A DNA stretch of 64,000 bases from Bacteroidota bacterium (GTDB lineage Bacteria > Bacteroidota > Bacteroidia > Chitinophagales > LD1): assembly GCA_016722375.1 (NCBI GenBank), contig JADKJG010000005.1, positions 310,001 through 374,000 on the forward strand, given 5' to 3'. Below are positions 51,921 through 61,710 of this stretch, piece after piece. The position numbers and the translations under genes are program-made. The notes under the pieces are model-generated. The model was given only the letters and a program-made list of their open reading frames with translations. It was not told the origin of the DNA and made no database searches. Position 1 is the first letter of the stretch, and every line of letters begins with the position of its first letter.

Positions 51921-52667
51921 ATGAATTTAAAAAGGAATAAAATTATTGGATTGATATTGGCAATAGCGGCACCGGTCGTCCTCACCTTCTTTTTCAAATG
52001 GTATATAGAGAAGCAAAATCTGTCGCGCGAGCAGAATCGGCCACATTCACCGGGCAAGATGTTTGCCTCCGGCGTACAGGAAACCACCGATTTCGATGGA
52101 GAAAAGTCGGTAGATTCGGTCTATCACTCCATTCCCAATATGAAATTTGAAACTCAGAGCGGCGATTCACTGGCTTTAGATTCGCTGCGCGGAAAAATTT
52201 ATATCGCTGATTTCTTCTTCGCCAGTTGTCCCGGCATTTGTCCCAAGATGAACCATAGCCTAGAGCGGGTGCAGCAAGCATTTATTAAGGATGGTAATTT
52301 CCGACTAGTATCATTCACGGTAGATCCGGAGCGCGACACGATAGATGTTTTGCGCCGCTATGCCAATGAGCACAATGCTATTCCGGGCAAGTGGTATTTT
52401 TTACGCCAGAACCGGGAAAATATTTTCCGATTGGCCAGCGAAGGTTTTTTTCTGACGGCTAAAGAAGATGACGGCGGCGGACCGGAAGATTTTATCCATA
52501 GCGAGAAACTGGTGATGGTAGATCAACAGGGTAATATCCGCGGATATTATAGCGGGGTGGACAGTAGCACCGTGAATAAGCTGATGGCGGATGTAGTATT
52601 GTTGCTGCGCGAAAGTGAAGGTCGGAAAAGTTTTGGCGGTGGGTTCAAGAACAAAACAAAAAAATAG
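51921..52667 (+). CDS. SCO1/SenC family copper chaperone
   Basis: This 248-residue thioredoxin-fold protein delivers copper to the CuA site of cytochrome c oxidase. It has an N-terminal membrane anchor (IIGLILAIAAPVVLTFFFKW). The copper ligands are C103 and C107 in SCPGICPKMN and H193 in DFIHSEKLVMVD. LVSFTVDPERDTIDVLRRYA is also characteristic. The ATG at 51921 is chosen over a start 42 bases upstream because it begins directly before the anchor. It leads a small set with the DUF420 gene. Confidence 0.92.
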   Translation: MNLKRNKIIGLILAIAAPVVLTFFFKWYIEKQNLSREQNRPHSPGKMFASGVQETTDFDGEKSVDSVYHSIPNMKFETQSGDSLALDSLRGKIYIADFFFASCPGICPKMNHSLERVQQAFIKDGNFRLVSFTVDPERDTIDVLRRYANEHNAIPGKWYFLRQNRENIFRLASEGFFLTAKEDDGGGPEDFIHSEKLVMVDQQGNIRGYYSGVDSSTVNKLMADVVLLLRESEGRKSFGGGFKNKTKK

Positions 52668-52678
52668 GTGAAGCAATC

Positions 52679-53227
52679 ATGTTAGGTGCCACTATTAAAA
52701 GAAACGACCAACTGGCCTATTGGTTGATCGGTATTGTATCCGTCATTGTTTTTGCCGCTGTGGTACTTCTGAAAAACAATCCCTTTTCGGTGACTTTAGG
52801 TTTTGATGCGCACATTTTTGCAAAGATGAATGCGGTGATTAATTCTCTGGTTTCAGTTCTATTAGTTACCGGATATGTTTTGGTAATGAAAAAGAAATAT
52901 GAAGCACATAGAGCAGCGATGCTCGGAGCTATCCTTCTCTCAGTTCTCTTTTTGGTTTCCTACATCGCCCATCATCTCTTTGCCGGAGAAACTAAGTTTG
53001 GGGGTATCGGAGCTATCCGATATTTCTACTTCTTCATTCTCATCACACATATTGTGTTGGCCGGAATAATCCTCCCTTTTATTCTCTATACCGCTTACCA
53101 AAGTTTATCGGGACAGTTTGCGAAGCACAAAAAAATAGCACGCATCACCTTTCCAATCTGGCTCTATGTATCTATCACAGGAGTACTGGTCTATCTGATG
53201 ATTTCTCCCTATTACCAACTCGCCTAA
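52679..53227 (+). CDS. DUF420 membrane protein
   Basis: This 182-residue membrane protein has five hydrophobic segments and conserved histidines: YIAHHLFAGETKFGG, ILITHIVLAGIILPFILYT and the end WLYVSITGVLVYLMISPYY. It matches DUF420, whose genes accompany cytochrome oxidase genes; a role in oxidase assembly is likely but unproven. It starts 11 bases after the SCO1-like gene. Confidence 0.9.
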   Translation: MLGATIKRNDQLAYWLIGIVSVIVFAAVVLLKNNPFSVTLGFDAHIFAKMNAVINSLVSVLLVTGYVLVMKKKYEAHRAAMLGAILLSVLFLVSYIAHHLFAGETKFGGIGAIRYFYFFILITHIVLAGIILPFILYTAYQSLSGQFAKHKKIARITFPIWLYVSITGVLVYLMISPYYQLA

Positions 53228-53272
53228 ATCTTCTTTAATGAAGCAGACTTAAAACATCCTTATATTTACCAG

Positions 53273-53509
53273 ATGAAACGTTGGATTGCACTTGCTTTTT
53301 TTATCCTTATTATTCTCACACTCTCGTATTCTGACTCGGCTGCTCAATGTGCCATGTGTCAAGCCACGGCAGAGTCTTCACACGGAGCCGGTGCCTCTGT
53401 GGCGGAAGGACTGAATAAAGGAATCCTCTACATCTTCATGATGCCTTATCTCATCATAGGCACCATTGGCTTTTTTTGGTGGAAAGCCAGAAAGAAGGCG
53501 CAGGGATGA
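53273..53509 (+). CDS. Small membrane protein with a CxxC motif
   Basis: This 78-residue protein has a signal-like N-terminus (WIALAFFILIILTLS), then AAQCAMCQATAESSHGAG, and a C-terminal membrane helix (IFMMPYLIIGTIGFFWW). The CAMC pair just outside the membrane could bind metal or act in thiol redox. Its place after the SCO1-like and DUF420 genes suggests a link with oxidase assembly or copper handling. That role is inferred; I know no family name. Confidence 0.75.
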   Translation: MKRWIALAFFILIILTLSYSDSAAQCAMCQATAESSHGAGASVAEGLNKGILYIFMMPYLIIGTIGFFWWKARKKAQG

Positions 53510-53515
53510 ACTTAA

Positions 53516-54016
53516 ATGAAATCGGTAAAGTTTAAGGCCTCCTTCGATAAGAAAACAATGATCATTTCGTCGTTGGTAGGTGCATTATTCATCGGACAAA
53601 CGGTTTTCTTTTTGGTGTTTTCCAATTTGAATTCTACCTTGACTGCGGTCATTGCAATCTCTTTGTGGCTCATTTTTGTCCTTTGTTATGGATTTCATCC
53701 GGCGGGATACGAGTGTACAGAAGCTGCCATCATTATAAAAACACCGTTCAGATCTATCGTTTATCCGAAAGCCGAAATGGACAAAATAAGAAGAGCCGGA
53801 GACGAAGAAATGGTAAGTTCTATTCGGACGTTTGGTGTGGGAGGCTTGTTTGGCTATTATGGCAAGTTCTACAATCGCCATCTCGGACACATGACATGGT
53901 ACGCCAGTCAGGGTAAAAATTGGGTCATATTATTGACCAAAAACGGGAAGAATATAGTGCTTACTCCAGACAACCCGCAGCAATTTATTGAGACTTTACA
54001 AGGCTCTTTATCCTGA
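53516..54016 (+). CDS. Bacterial PH-domain-like membrane protein
   Basis: This 166-residue protein has two N-terminal hydrophobic segments (MIISSLVGALFIGQTVFFLV, TAVIAISLWLIFVLCYGF), then a strand-rich domain (YECTEAAIIIKTPFRSIVYP, WVILLTKNGKNIVLTPDNPQ) ending in a helix QFIETLQ. This order resembles bacterial PH-domain proteins of the DUF304 kind. Function is unknown. It starts 6 bases after the small CxxC protein gene and ends 55 bases before the E1 gene. Confidence 0.65.
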   Translation: MKSVKFKASFDKKTMIISSLVGALFIGQTVFFLVFSNLNSTLTAVIAISLWLIFVLCYGFHPAGYECTEAAIIIKTPFRSIVYPKAEMDKIRRAGDEEMVSSIRTFGVGGLFGYYGKFYNRHLGHMTWYASQGKNWVILLTKNGKNIVLTPDNPQQFIETLQGSLS

Positions 54017-54071
54017 TTTATATAGGGTTTCGTCACTCATCTGCATTATATTCGCGGCAGATTTGAGGATT

Positions 54072-56492
54072 ATGGCAGAAAATATCATACAAAAAGGCAG
54101 CAAGGCAAAGTTGAACTTTGAAGAATTTAAAAGCGAGGTGCTGAATGACTATCGCATTGCCTGCATTTCGCGCGAAACCAGTTTGCTCGGGAGAAAGGAG
54201 GTGCTGACCGGAAAGGCCAAGTTTGGCATATTCGGCGACGGCAAGGAAGTAGCGCAGATTGCGCTTTCCAAATCATTTGAACCCGGCGATTGGCGCAGCG
54301 GTTACTATCGCGACCAAACTTGGATGATGGCTATAGGCCAGTTGACCGTGGAGCAATTCTTCGCCCAACTTTATGCTAATCCTGACCAGAAGGAAGAACC
54401 CATGAGCGCAGGCCGACAAATGAACGGCCATTATGTAACCGCTCTGCAAGATGAAAACGGCAACTGGCTGGAACAAAGTTCGCGCTATAATTCATCGGCG
54501 GATATTTCACCGACTGCAGGACAAATGTCCCGCTCTCTGGGCATTGCTCTGGCATCAAAGCTTTATCGGGCGAATAAGGAGTTGGAAGACTTCACTATTT
54601 TCTCCAATCATGGAGAGGAAGTTTCCTTTGTTTCTATTGGCGATGCTTCGACCAGCGAAGGTTTGTTTTGGGAGACCCTGAATGCCGCCGGCGTGATGAA
54701 AGTGCCCTTGGCCATTTCTGTTTGGGATGATGGATATGGAATATCCGTTCCTAAAAAATATCAGACAACCAAAGAAAGTATCTCCGAAATCACCCGAGGT
54801 TTCCAGACCAATGCTGAAGGGAATGGAGTGGAGATTTATACCTGTGAAGGATGGAATTACCCCAAGTTAATTGAAACCTACAAAAGCGGCATCGAAAAAA
54901 TGCGCCGGACGCATAACGCAGCTTTATTTCACATTACTGAATTGACACAGCCGCAGGGACATTCCACTTCGGGCTCGCATGAGCGTTATAAAAGCGCCGA
55001 ACGGTTGCAGTGGGAAGCCGAATTTGATTGCATCAAAAAGCTGCGCGATTGGATGGTAGAAAATAAACTCGCTACCGTAGAAGAATGTGAGCAAATCCGC
55101 GAGGAGGCTAAAATACATGTAGCCGAAAGCAAGAAGGCGGCCTGGAGAAAGTTCAACGAGCCGATGAAATTAGAAATCGCCGAGGTGATTGAAAAAATAG
55201 CTGAAGTAGGTACTGAAGGCGGTCAGGAAGATTTCACGAACGAGGTGATTCAACAATTGAAAACGACTATTGACCCTGTGCGCAGGGACATCCTGAAAGC
55301 TGCTAAAAGAGTATTGTTCCAATTGCGGGGCGAAAGCTTTACCGCCCTCGATGATTTTCGTGATTGGGTGAAAGGATTTCAAGCCAAATACCAGAACATA
55401 TACAGTTCACACCTCTATAGTGAGAGCGACAAAAATGCACTTAAAGTCCCTGTGGTGCCAGCCGAGTATTCTTCTGATTCAAAAACTATAAATGGTTTTG
55501 AAATTCTGAATGCTGCTTTTGACCATCTCTTTTCTAAATATCCGAACATAGTAGCCTTTGGAGAGGATGTAGGAAAGATCGGCGACGTGAATCAGGGCTT
55601 CAGCGGTATTCAGGAAAAATATGGTGAGAACCGGATTTTCGATACCGGCATTCGCGAAGCCACTATTATGGGGCAGGGAATAGGATTGGCCCTTCGTGGT
55701 TTCAGACCTATAGCCGAAATTCAATATCTCGATTACCTGCTTTATGGATTGCAGCCACTGGCAGATGATCTTTCGTGTCTCCAATACAGAACCAAAGGCA
55801 TTCAAAAAGCACCGTTGATTGTCCGTACACGAGGGCACCGGCTGGAAGGAGTCTGGCATACGGGTTCGCCGATGGGCATGATTATAAATTCGCTTCGTGG
55901 AATGTATGTGTGTGTGCCGCGCAATATGGTGCAGGCTGCAGGGATGTATAACACTCTGATGCAAAGTGATGAGCCAGCCTTAGTCATTGAATGTTTGAAT
56001 GGCTATCGTTTGAAAGAAAAGTTGCCGGATAATTTAAGCCAGTTCACAGTTCCTTTAGGCATTCCTGAAGTGATAAAAGAAGGTAGTGCCCTAACGCTGG
56101 TCACCTACGGCTCTTGCGTTCGTATTGCAGAAGAAGCTATGAAGATGCTGGAAGAGGTAGGTATTTCTGTCGAGTTGATTGATGTGCAGACTTTGGTTCC
56201 TTTTGATATTCATCACTCCATCATCGAATCGGTTAAGAAAACGAATCGCTTGGTATTTCTGGATGAAGATGTTCCGGGAGGAGCTTCTGCTTATATGTTC
56301 CAAAAAGTTTTTGAGGGGCAGGCTGCTTTCCGCTACATGGATTCAGAACCTAAAACGATTACCGCTAAAGAGCATCGTACCGCTTATGGAAGCGACGGCG
56401 ATTACTTCAGCAAACCAAATGCAGAGGATATCTTCGAAGTAATCTACGGAATGATGAATGAGGCAGACCCCGGTAGTTATCCGGCGATATAG
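54072..56492 (+). CDS. 2-oxoacid dehydrogenase E1, fused alpha and beta subunits
   Basis: This 806-residue thiamine-diphosphate enzyme decarboxylates branched-chain or related 2-oxoacids in a lipoamide complex. The alpha half (to ~430) has GYYRDQTWMMAIGQLTVEQF, GRQMNGHY, and the ThDP motif VSIGDASTSEGLFWETLNAA (GD...N). The beta half starts near 465 (NGFEILNAAFDHLF) and has VAFGEDVGKIGDVNQGFSGI, ATIMGQGIGLALRGFRPIAE and LVTYGSCVRIAEEAM. The start at 54072 avoids a non-conserved extension that would overlap the PH gene. Fusion of both halves is common in this phylum. The substrate is unresolved. Confidence 0.9.
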   Translation: MAENIIQKGSKAKLNFEEFKSEVLNDYRIACISRETSLLGRKEVLTGKAKFGIFGDGKEVAQIALSKSFEPGDWRSGYYRDQTWMMAIGQLTVEQFFAQLYANPDQKEEPMSAGRQMNGHYVTALQDENGNWLEQSSRYNSSADISPTAGQMSRSLGIALASKLYRANKELEDFTIFSNHGEEVSFVSIGDASTSEGLFWETLNAAGVMKVPLAISVWDDGYGISVPKKYQTTKESISEITRGFQTNAEGNGVEIYTCEGWNYPKLIETYKSGIEKMRRTHNAALFHITELTQPQGHSTSGSHERYKSAERLQWEAEFDCIKKLRDWMVENKLATVEECEQIREEAKIHVAESKKAAWRKFNEPMKLEIAEVIEKIAEVGTEGGQEDFTNEVIQQLKTTIDPVRRDILKAAKRVLFQLRGESFTALDDFRDWVKGFQAKYQNIYSSHLYSESDKNALKVPVVPAEYSSDSKTINGFEILNAAFDHLFSKYPNIVAFGEDVGKIGDVNQGFSGIQEKYGENRIFDTGIREATIMGQGIGLALRGFRPIAEIQYLDYLLYGLQPLADDLSCLQYRTKGIQKAPLIVRTRGHRLEGVWHTGSPMGMIINSLRGMYVCVPRNMVQAAGMYNTLMQSDEPALVIECLNGYRLKEKLPDNLSQFTVPLGIPEVIKEGSALTLVTYGSCVRIAEEAMKMLEEVGISVELIDVQTLVPFDIHHSIIESVKKTNRLVFLDEDVPGGASAYMFQKVFEGQAAFRYMDSEPKTITAKEHRTAYGSDGDYFSKPNAEDIFEVIYGMMNEADPGSYPAI

Positions 56493-56497
56493 GCCGA

Positions 56498-57685
56498 CTA
56501 TTTCAAAACTCCCAATTCCTTCCCTACTTTCGTAAAGGCCGCGATGGCTTTGTCAAGGTGGTGGATTTCATGAGCGGCACTTACCTGGACCCGGATGCGG
56601 GCTTTCCCTTTGGCAACTACCGGGAAGAAAAATCCGATGACATAGATTCCTTCATCCAAAAGTTTCGCCGCAAAGTTTTGTGCCAGCACCGCGTCGTAAA
56701 GCATCACGGGAGTGATTGGATGAATGCCTGGCTTGATATCAAAACCGGCAGCCGTCATCTTTTCACGGAAATATTTAGTGTTGGTTTCCAGTTTATCGCG
56801 CAGTGCAGTCGTTTCGCTTAACATATCTAGCACTGCTATGGACGCACCTACAATAGCCGGCATCAACGTATTGCTGAACAGGTAGGGTCGAGAACGCTGA
56901 CGCAGAATATCAATAATTTCTTTTCTGCCAGAAGTAAAGCCGCCACTGGCTTCGCCTAATGCTTTGCCCAGTGTACCGGTAATAATGTCAATCTTTCCCA
57001 TCACCCCACAATACTCATGCGTGCCTCTTCCGGTTTTACCCACAAAGCCCGAAGCATGACATTCATCCACCATAATCATCGCGTCATATTTTTCAGCTAG
57101 CGCCACAATTTTATCGAGTTGGGCGATGGTTCCATCCATAGAAAATACCCCATCGGTAACAATGATTCGAGAGCGATTTTTCTTCGATGCAATCAGTTGC
57201 TGTTCCAAATCCGCCATGTCGCTGTTCTTGTAACGAAAGCGCTCTGCTTTGCACAAACGAACTCCATCTATTATAGAAGCGTGATTCAATTCATCGCTGA
57301 TAATGGCATCTTGTTCATTGAACAAAGGCTCAAATACACCGCCATTCGCGTCGAATGCCGCAGCGTAGAGTATGGTGTCCTCCGTACCAAGAAATTCTGA
57401 AATCTTTTTCTCCAGTTCCTTATGGATATCCTGCGTGCCGCAAATGAAACGAACGCTACTCATGCCATAGCCGTGGCTATCTATTGCCTTTTCTGCTGCT
57501 TCAATAACCTTAGGATGCGAGGACAGCCCGAGGTAGTTGTTTGCGCAAAAGTTAATAACCTCCTTGCCGGCCGAGGTCTTGATATCTGCTCCTTGTGGGG
57601 TAGTAATAATACGTTCCGTTTTATAGAGCCCGTTAGATTTAATATCCTCTATTTCGCTCTTAAGTCTTTGTTCTATGGTATACAT
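56498..57685 (-). CDS. kbl: Glycine C-acetyltransferase (2-amino-3-ketobutyrate CoA ligase)
   Basis: This 395-residue PLP enzyme of the alpha-oxoamine synthase family cleaves 2-amino-3-ketobutyrate to glycine and acetyl-CoA in threonine breakdown. Motifs are FCANNYLGLSSHPKVIEAA, GYGMSSVRFICGTQDIHKEL, MIMVDECHASGFVGKTGRGT and TGTLGKALGEASGG with the PLP lysine at K241. The start at 57685 matches the family N-terminus (YTIEQRLKSEIEDIKSNGLY). It converges with the E1 gene, leaving only 5 bases between stops. Confidence 0.92.
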   Translation of the reverse strand: MYTIEQRLKSEIEDIKSNGLYKTERIITTPQGADIKTSAGKEVINFCANNYLGLSSHPKVIEAAEKAIDSHGYGMSSVRFICGTQDIHKELEKKISEFLGTEDTILYAAAFDANGGVFEPLFNEQDAIISDELNHASIIDGVRLCKAERFRYKNSDMADLEQQLIASKKNRSRIIVTDGVFSMDGTIAQLDKIVALAEKYDAMIMVDECHASGFVGKTGRGTHEYCGVMGKIDIITGTLGKALGEASGGFTSGRKEIIDILRQRSRPYLFSNTLMPAIVGASIAVLDMLSETTALRDKLETNTKYFREKMTAAGFDIKPGIHPITPVMLYDAVLAQNFAAKLLDEGIYVIGFFFPVVAKGKARIRVQVSAAHEIHHLDKAIAAFTKVGKELGVLK

Positions 57686-57757
57686 GACTGATTTTTTGTG
57701 CGAATATAAACGAATGAAGGACTGAATCTTGATATAGATATTCAAGTCGAGAATCCT

Positions 57758-57765
57758 TATTTTTG
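57758..57765 (+). promoter_or_regulatory. TAnnTTTG box before trhO
   Basis: TATTTTTG fits the -7 consensus exactly and ends 16 bases before the trhO ATG. A TTG at 57729 is a little too far upstream (26 bases) for a standard -33 element. It lies in the short divergent gap shared with kbl. Confidence 0.35.
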
Positions 57766-57781
57766 TTCCCACTTTATAAAG

Positions 57782-58702
57782 ATGAAACCATATCAAACGC
57801 TATTGTATTATAAGTACACTAGGATTCCTGATGCCGAGGAATTTGCGCAGCAACACTTGGAGTTTTGTGAAAGGCTCGGAATCGTAGGTCGTATTATCGT
57901 AGCCGAAGAAGGTTTAAATGGCACCATTTCGGGCACCGTGGTGCAGTGTAAAAAATATATGGACCATGTGAAATCGAATCCTCTGTTTGATGGAATAGAA
58001 TTTAAAATGGATGAGATGGACGCCCCTTCTTTTGAAAGACTTTATGTGCGTTTCAAACCTGAGATTGTACACAGCAGTCTGCGGGGAATCCAAAATGTGG
58101 ATCCAAATGAAATTACAGGAATTCACTTGGCACCACATGAAGTAGATAAAATGATTGAGCAGGACGACGTGATTTTTGTGGATGTCCGTTCCAATTATGA
58201 AAGTAATGTAGGTCATTTTAAGAATGCCTTGAAGTTGGACATTGATAATTTCCGCGACTTCCCCGAACAGTTGAAAGAACTGGAACATCTGAAGGATAAA
58301 AAGGTTGTTACTTACTGCACCGGGGGCATTAAATGTGAAAAGGCCAGTGGTTACTTGCTGCAAAATGGGTTTAAGAATGTTTATCAGGTGGACGGGGGCG
58401 TAGTGAAATATGCCAAAGAAACCGGTGGTAAAAATTTTGAGGGTAAGCTGTATGTATTTGATAACCGGGTGGTGGTGGACGTGAATCAATTGAGGCCTTC
58501 CATCGTGTCCAGTTGCAAAATATGCGGCAACAAATCAGCCCACATGGTAAACTGCGCTAACCCCGAGTGTAACGAGCATTTCGTGCTCTGCGAAGAATGT
58601 GGCAGGAAAATGGACGGTTGTTGCAGCGAGGCCTGCATGAAAGCTCCATCGAGACGTGTCTATGACGGTACCGGTTATTATCAGCGAGAGATCGTTTCAT
58701 AG
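57782..58702 (+). CDS. trhO: tRNA uridine(34) hydroxylase TrhO (rhodanese-like)
   Basis: This 306-residue protein matches TrhO (YceA), which hydroxylates U34 in certain tRNAs using oxygen. The N-terminal domain has FCERLGIVGRIIVAEEGLNGTISG (as GRIIVAEEGLNGTISG). The rhodanese domain has VIFVDVRSNYESNVGHFKNA and the active loop CTGGIKCEKASGYL with C179. A cysteine-rich C-terminus (SCKICGNKSAHMVNCANPEC, then CEECGRKMDGCC) may bind zinc. It is a single gene, divergent from kbl. Confidence 0.93.
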   Translation: MKPYQTLLYYKYTRIPDAEEFAQQHLEFCERLGIVGRIIVAEEGLNGTISGTVVQCKKYMDHVKSNPLFDGIEFKMDEMDAPSFERLYVRFKPEIVHSSLRGIQNVDPNEITGIHLAPHEVDKMIEQDDVIFVDVRSNYESNVGHFKNALKLDIDNFRDFPEQLKELEHLKDKKVVTYCTGGIKCEKASGYLLQNGFKNVYQVDGGVVKYAKETGGKNFEGKLYVFDNRVVVDVNQLRPSIVSSCKICGNKSAHMVNCANPECNEHFVLCEECGRKMDGCCSEACMKAPSRRVYDGTGYYQREIVS

Positions 58703-58752
58703 TAGCAGATAATCATCTGCCCCAATACAAAGACACAAAGAATTTTTTACCC

Positions 58753-59793
58753 CTACGGATTCATGTTTTTTTCTGAATCGTACTGGTAAATAGTATAAAG
58801 CACGGTTCTTCCGACTGCTTCCAGAGTTGCCTTGTCAATCACATCCATATTGTCCTGATGCGTATGCCAGAATTCGGGAAAGGTTCCTGAAGAGGAGGTT
58901 CTATCGTAAGGAATAATATCTATCGTGGGTATTTTGGTAATTTGGTTGATGTAAAAATGATCGTCTGTGATGGGTGGAGCAGATTCATTACTGAAAAAAG
59001 ATGAATACCCCAGAGCCTGAGCATTCTCCCAAACCTTATCTTGCACCCAGCCGGCGTTAAAGGATGAATTCTCTTCACGGGCAAACACCGCATTTCTTGA
59101 CCCCGCCATATCTAACAATACCCCAAAGTCAGCTCTATAGCCGGGAACATGTGGATTTCTGCTCCAGTATTGGGAACCAAGGCAGAATGTATTGTCTGTT
59201 GGTTGAACTGCCTTTATGATATCATCAACTGATGAACTATAGCCATAATCTTCAGCATCATTGAAGAATAAGTCTATACCGATTTTTGGCTGCTGCGATT
59301 GCATGGCTCTTGCTATTTCCAACAGAATCCCAACACCACTTCCACCATCACAGGCACCGAGAATTGGTTTATCGCGATCTTTAGAGTCTTGATCTGCCCA
59401 AGGGCGAGTATCCCAATGGGTGGTGAGTAATATCCGGGTGGCAGCGGAAGGATTGAATGAGGCGATAATATTGGTGCATTTCAACACCGTTCCATCGAAA
59501 CCTTTCACATCAAATTTTTGAATAAATACCGTGTCGGCAAATCGTTTGGCTCTATCTTCTATCCACTTTGCACATGCCTCATGTCCTTTAGAATTCATAT
59601 TCCTCGGTCCAAAATCTACTTGGGTTTGAATGTAAGCATAAGCAGAGTCGGTATTGAAAGATGGAGCATTCACCGTAATGGTATGCACCGGTGGCACATC
59701 CACAACTTTGGGTTGGTTATTGCACTTATCGCAAGAGGAGAGAAAAAGTGAAGCACCACAGATGAACGCAGATAAACGCAGATTTAAAGACAT
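58753..59793 (-). CDS. M28-family lipoprotein, glutaminyl-peptide cyclotransferase-like
   Basis: This 346-residue lipoprotein (cleavage cysteine C21 in LFLSSC) has the M28 metallopeptidase fold. The zinc and catalytic patterns are LLTTHWDTRPWADQD, ILGACDGGSGVGILLEIAR, IDLFFNDAEDYG and a late FPEFWHTHQDNMDVID. The HWDTRPWAD stretch is typical of bacterial glutaminyl cyclases, which form N-terminal pyroglutamate on secreted proteins; many exported proteins of this phylum begin with Q after signal cleavage (for example the PorP/SprF protein in this window). The aminopeptidase alternative is less likely. Confidence 0.83.
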   Translation of the reverse strand: MSLNLRLSAFICGASLFLSSCDKCNNQPKVVDVPPVHTITVNAPSFNTDSAYAYIQTQVDFGPRNMNSKGHEACAKWIEDRAKRFADTVFIQKFDVKGFDGTVLKCTNIIASFNPSAATRILLTTHWDTRPWADQDSKDRDKPILGACDGGSGVGILLEIARAMQSQQPKIGIDLFFNDAEDYGYSSSVDDIIKAVQPTDNTFCLGSQYWSRNPHVPGYRADFGVLLDMAGSRNAVFAREENSSFNAGWVQDKVWENAQALGYSSFFSNESAPPITDDHFYINQITKIPTIDIIPYDRTSSSGTFPEFWHTHQDNMDVIDKATLEAVGRTVLYTIYQYDSEKNMNP

Positions 59794-59803
59794 GATATTT
59801 TAT

Positions 59804-60181
59804 TTAAGGAGACATGATTAAACGACTGATACCCTTTTTCATGTCAGTGACATTGAAGTTAATTAACAGACCGATTTCTTTTCCAGATAATTTCAGGTAT
59901 GTCAAGATCTGAGCTTTATGTATTTCGGCAATCGCATCAACCGATTTTAATTCGAGTATGATTTCATTTTCTACCAACAAATCAATCCGATAACCTGCTT
60001 CCAATTTTATCCCATCATAAACAACCGGCAAGCTCTTTTGTTGTTCCACACTCAATCCTTCCTTAACTAATTCATGAACCAAGCAAACCTCATAAGTACT
60101 TTCCAATAAGCCGGGACCCAAAGCCGAATGAACCTTATAAGCGCAGCCAATGATTTTATATGTTATATCATTAGTTTTCAT
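59804..60181 (-). CDS. GxxExxY family protein
   Basis: This 125-residue protein contains GPGLLESTYEVCLVHEL, the GxxExxY signature, then VVYDGIKLEAGYRIDLLVEN and IILELKSVDAIAEIHKAQIL, reminiscent of a small PD-(D/E)XK nuclease-like core (D, then E-x-K). Members occur widely in this phylum with unknown function. It sits alone between the M28 gene (10 bases) and cysS (32 bases), all on the minus strand. Confidence 0.88.
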   Translation of the reverse strand: MKTNDITYKIIGCAYKVHSALGPGLLESTYEVCLVHELVKEGLSVEQQKSLPVVYDGIKLEAGYRIDLLVENEIILELKSVDAIAEIHKAQILTYLKLSGKEIGLLINFNVTDMKKGISRLIMSP

Positions 60182-60213
60182 CTGTGATCATCTGCGTAAT
60201 CTGTGGTGAACAA

Positions 60214-61676
60214 TTATCCCACCCTCCATGACACTCCTTCCTTCCCATCTTTTACCTGGATTCCGACCTTCGCTAATTCATCGCGTATTTTATCTGAAGC
60301 CGCGAAATCTTTCCGAGTCCGTACATCTTTTCGAAGTTCCAGAATCAGGTTCATTAGACCTTCTACTTTATCACCTCCGCATTCTCCCTCTTCCTTGAGG
60401 CCCAAAACACCCACCACAAATTCCTGAAATAGTTTTTGAAGTTGCTCCTTATCAGAAGTAGAGATGCTGTCATTACCATCATTCACCGAATTAATAATGC
60501 GAACGGCTTCAAATAAGTGCGACAAGGCCATCGGGGTATTGAAGTCATCATTCATGGCTTCATAGACCTTTGCTTTAATCGCTGACAAATCAAACGATGT
60601 AGTGGAAGATGTTTTTAAAGTATCCACCAGTTTAGCAGCGTTCATCAAGCGCTGATAACCTTTCTCAGCAGCTTGCAAGGCGGCATTAGAAAAATCTAGC
60701 GTACTGCGATAGTGGGCTTGAAGCATGAAAAAACGAACCGTCATGGCAGAATAGCCTTGCTCTAACAAAGGATGATTACCCGTGAATAATTGTTCCGGTA
60801 AAAAAGAATTGCCGAGAGACTTACTCATCTTCTGCCCGTTCACCGTCAGCATATTTGTGTGCATCCATATTTTAGCAGGGGCCTTATGATTGCAAGCAAC
60901 GTTTTGTGCTATCTCATTGGTATGATGTGTTGGAATCAAATCCATTCCACCTCCGTGAATGTCAAACTCTTCTCCCAAATACTTCGTACTCATCGCGGAG
61001 CATTCGATATGCCAACCCGGGAAACCTTCGCCCCAAGGACTTGGCCAACGCATGATATGTTCCGGCTTTGCCTTTTTCCAAAGTGCGAAATCCAGTCTTC
61101 CCTTTTTCTCTTCTTGTCCTTCTAAATTCTCACGAGTACCTTCGAGCAACTCATCTAATTTTCTACCACTTAGTTTGGTATATGGATACTGCTTGGCGAA
61201 TTTTCCACATCAAACCAAATCGTGCCATCTACTTCATAAGCCAAACCATGCTCCATGATTTTTTTTGTCATTTCGATTTGCTCGATGATATGTCCGCTGG
61301 CGGAAGGCTCAATGCTCGGTGGCAACAGATTGAATTGTTCCAATACGCGATGAAAGTCCACAGCATATAACTGAACAATTTCCATTGGCTCCAACTTCTC
61401 CAGCCGTGCCCGTTTCGCAATCTTATCTTCCCCTTCGTCGCCGTCGCTTTCCAGATGCCCTACATCCGTAATGTTGCGCACGTAACGCACCTTATATCCT
61501 AAATGCAACAAATAACGAAACACAATATCAAACGAAAGAAAGGTGCGGCAGTTGCCGAGATGCGCATGGCTATACAAAGTGGGGCCGCATACATACATGC
61601 CGACATGCGGCGCGCTAATAGGTTTGAAAATTTCTTTTTCTCGGCTAAGGGTGTTATAAATTTTGAGTTCCTGCAT
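60214..61676 (-). CDS. cysS: Cysteinyl-tRNA synthetase, frameshifted
   Basis: CysRS charges tRNA-Cys. Two frames (61170-61676 and 60214-61149) give together about 490 residues, the normal size. The N-terminal part has VGMYVCGPTLYSHAHLGNCR, with the zinc cysteine and HIGH-like signature. The C-terminal part has MRWPSPWGEGFPGWHIECSA, MDLIPTHHTNEIAQ and the KMSKS motif in NGQKMSKSLGNSF. The break fits loss of one A in the run at 61201-61204 (plus strand T), where WFDVEN should read WFDVEKFAKQYPYTKL. An essential gene is unlikely to be broken, so sequencing error is suspected. Confidence 0.9.
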
Positions 61677-61710
61677 GGTGTAAATATAATGGGAGATTCT
61701 GCGAATGGTA

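Noticed and set aside
56493..56497. Terminator between the convergent E1 and kbl genes
   Set aside because: Only five bases separate the stop codons and no hairpin with a T-run is seen there.
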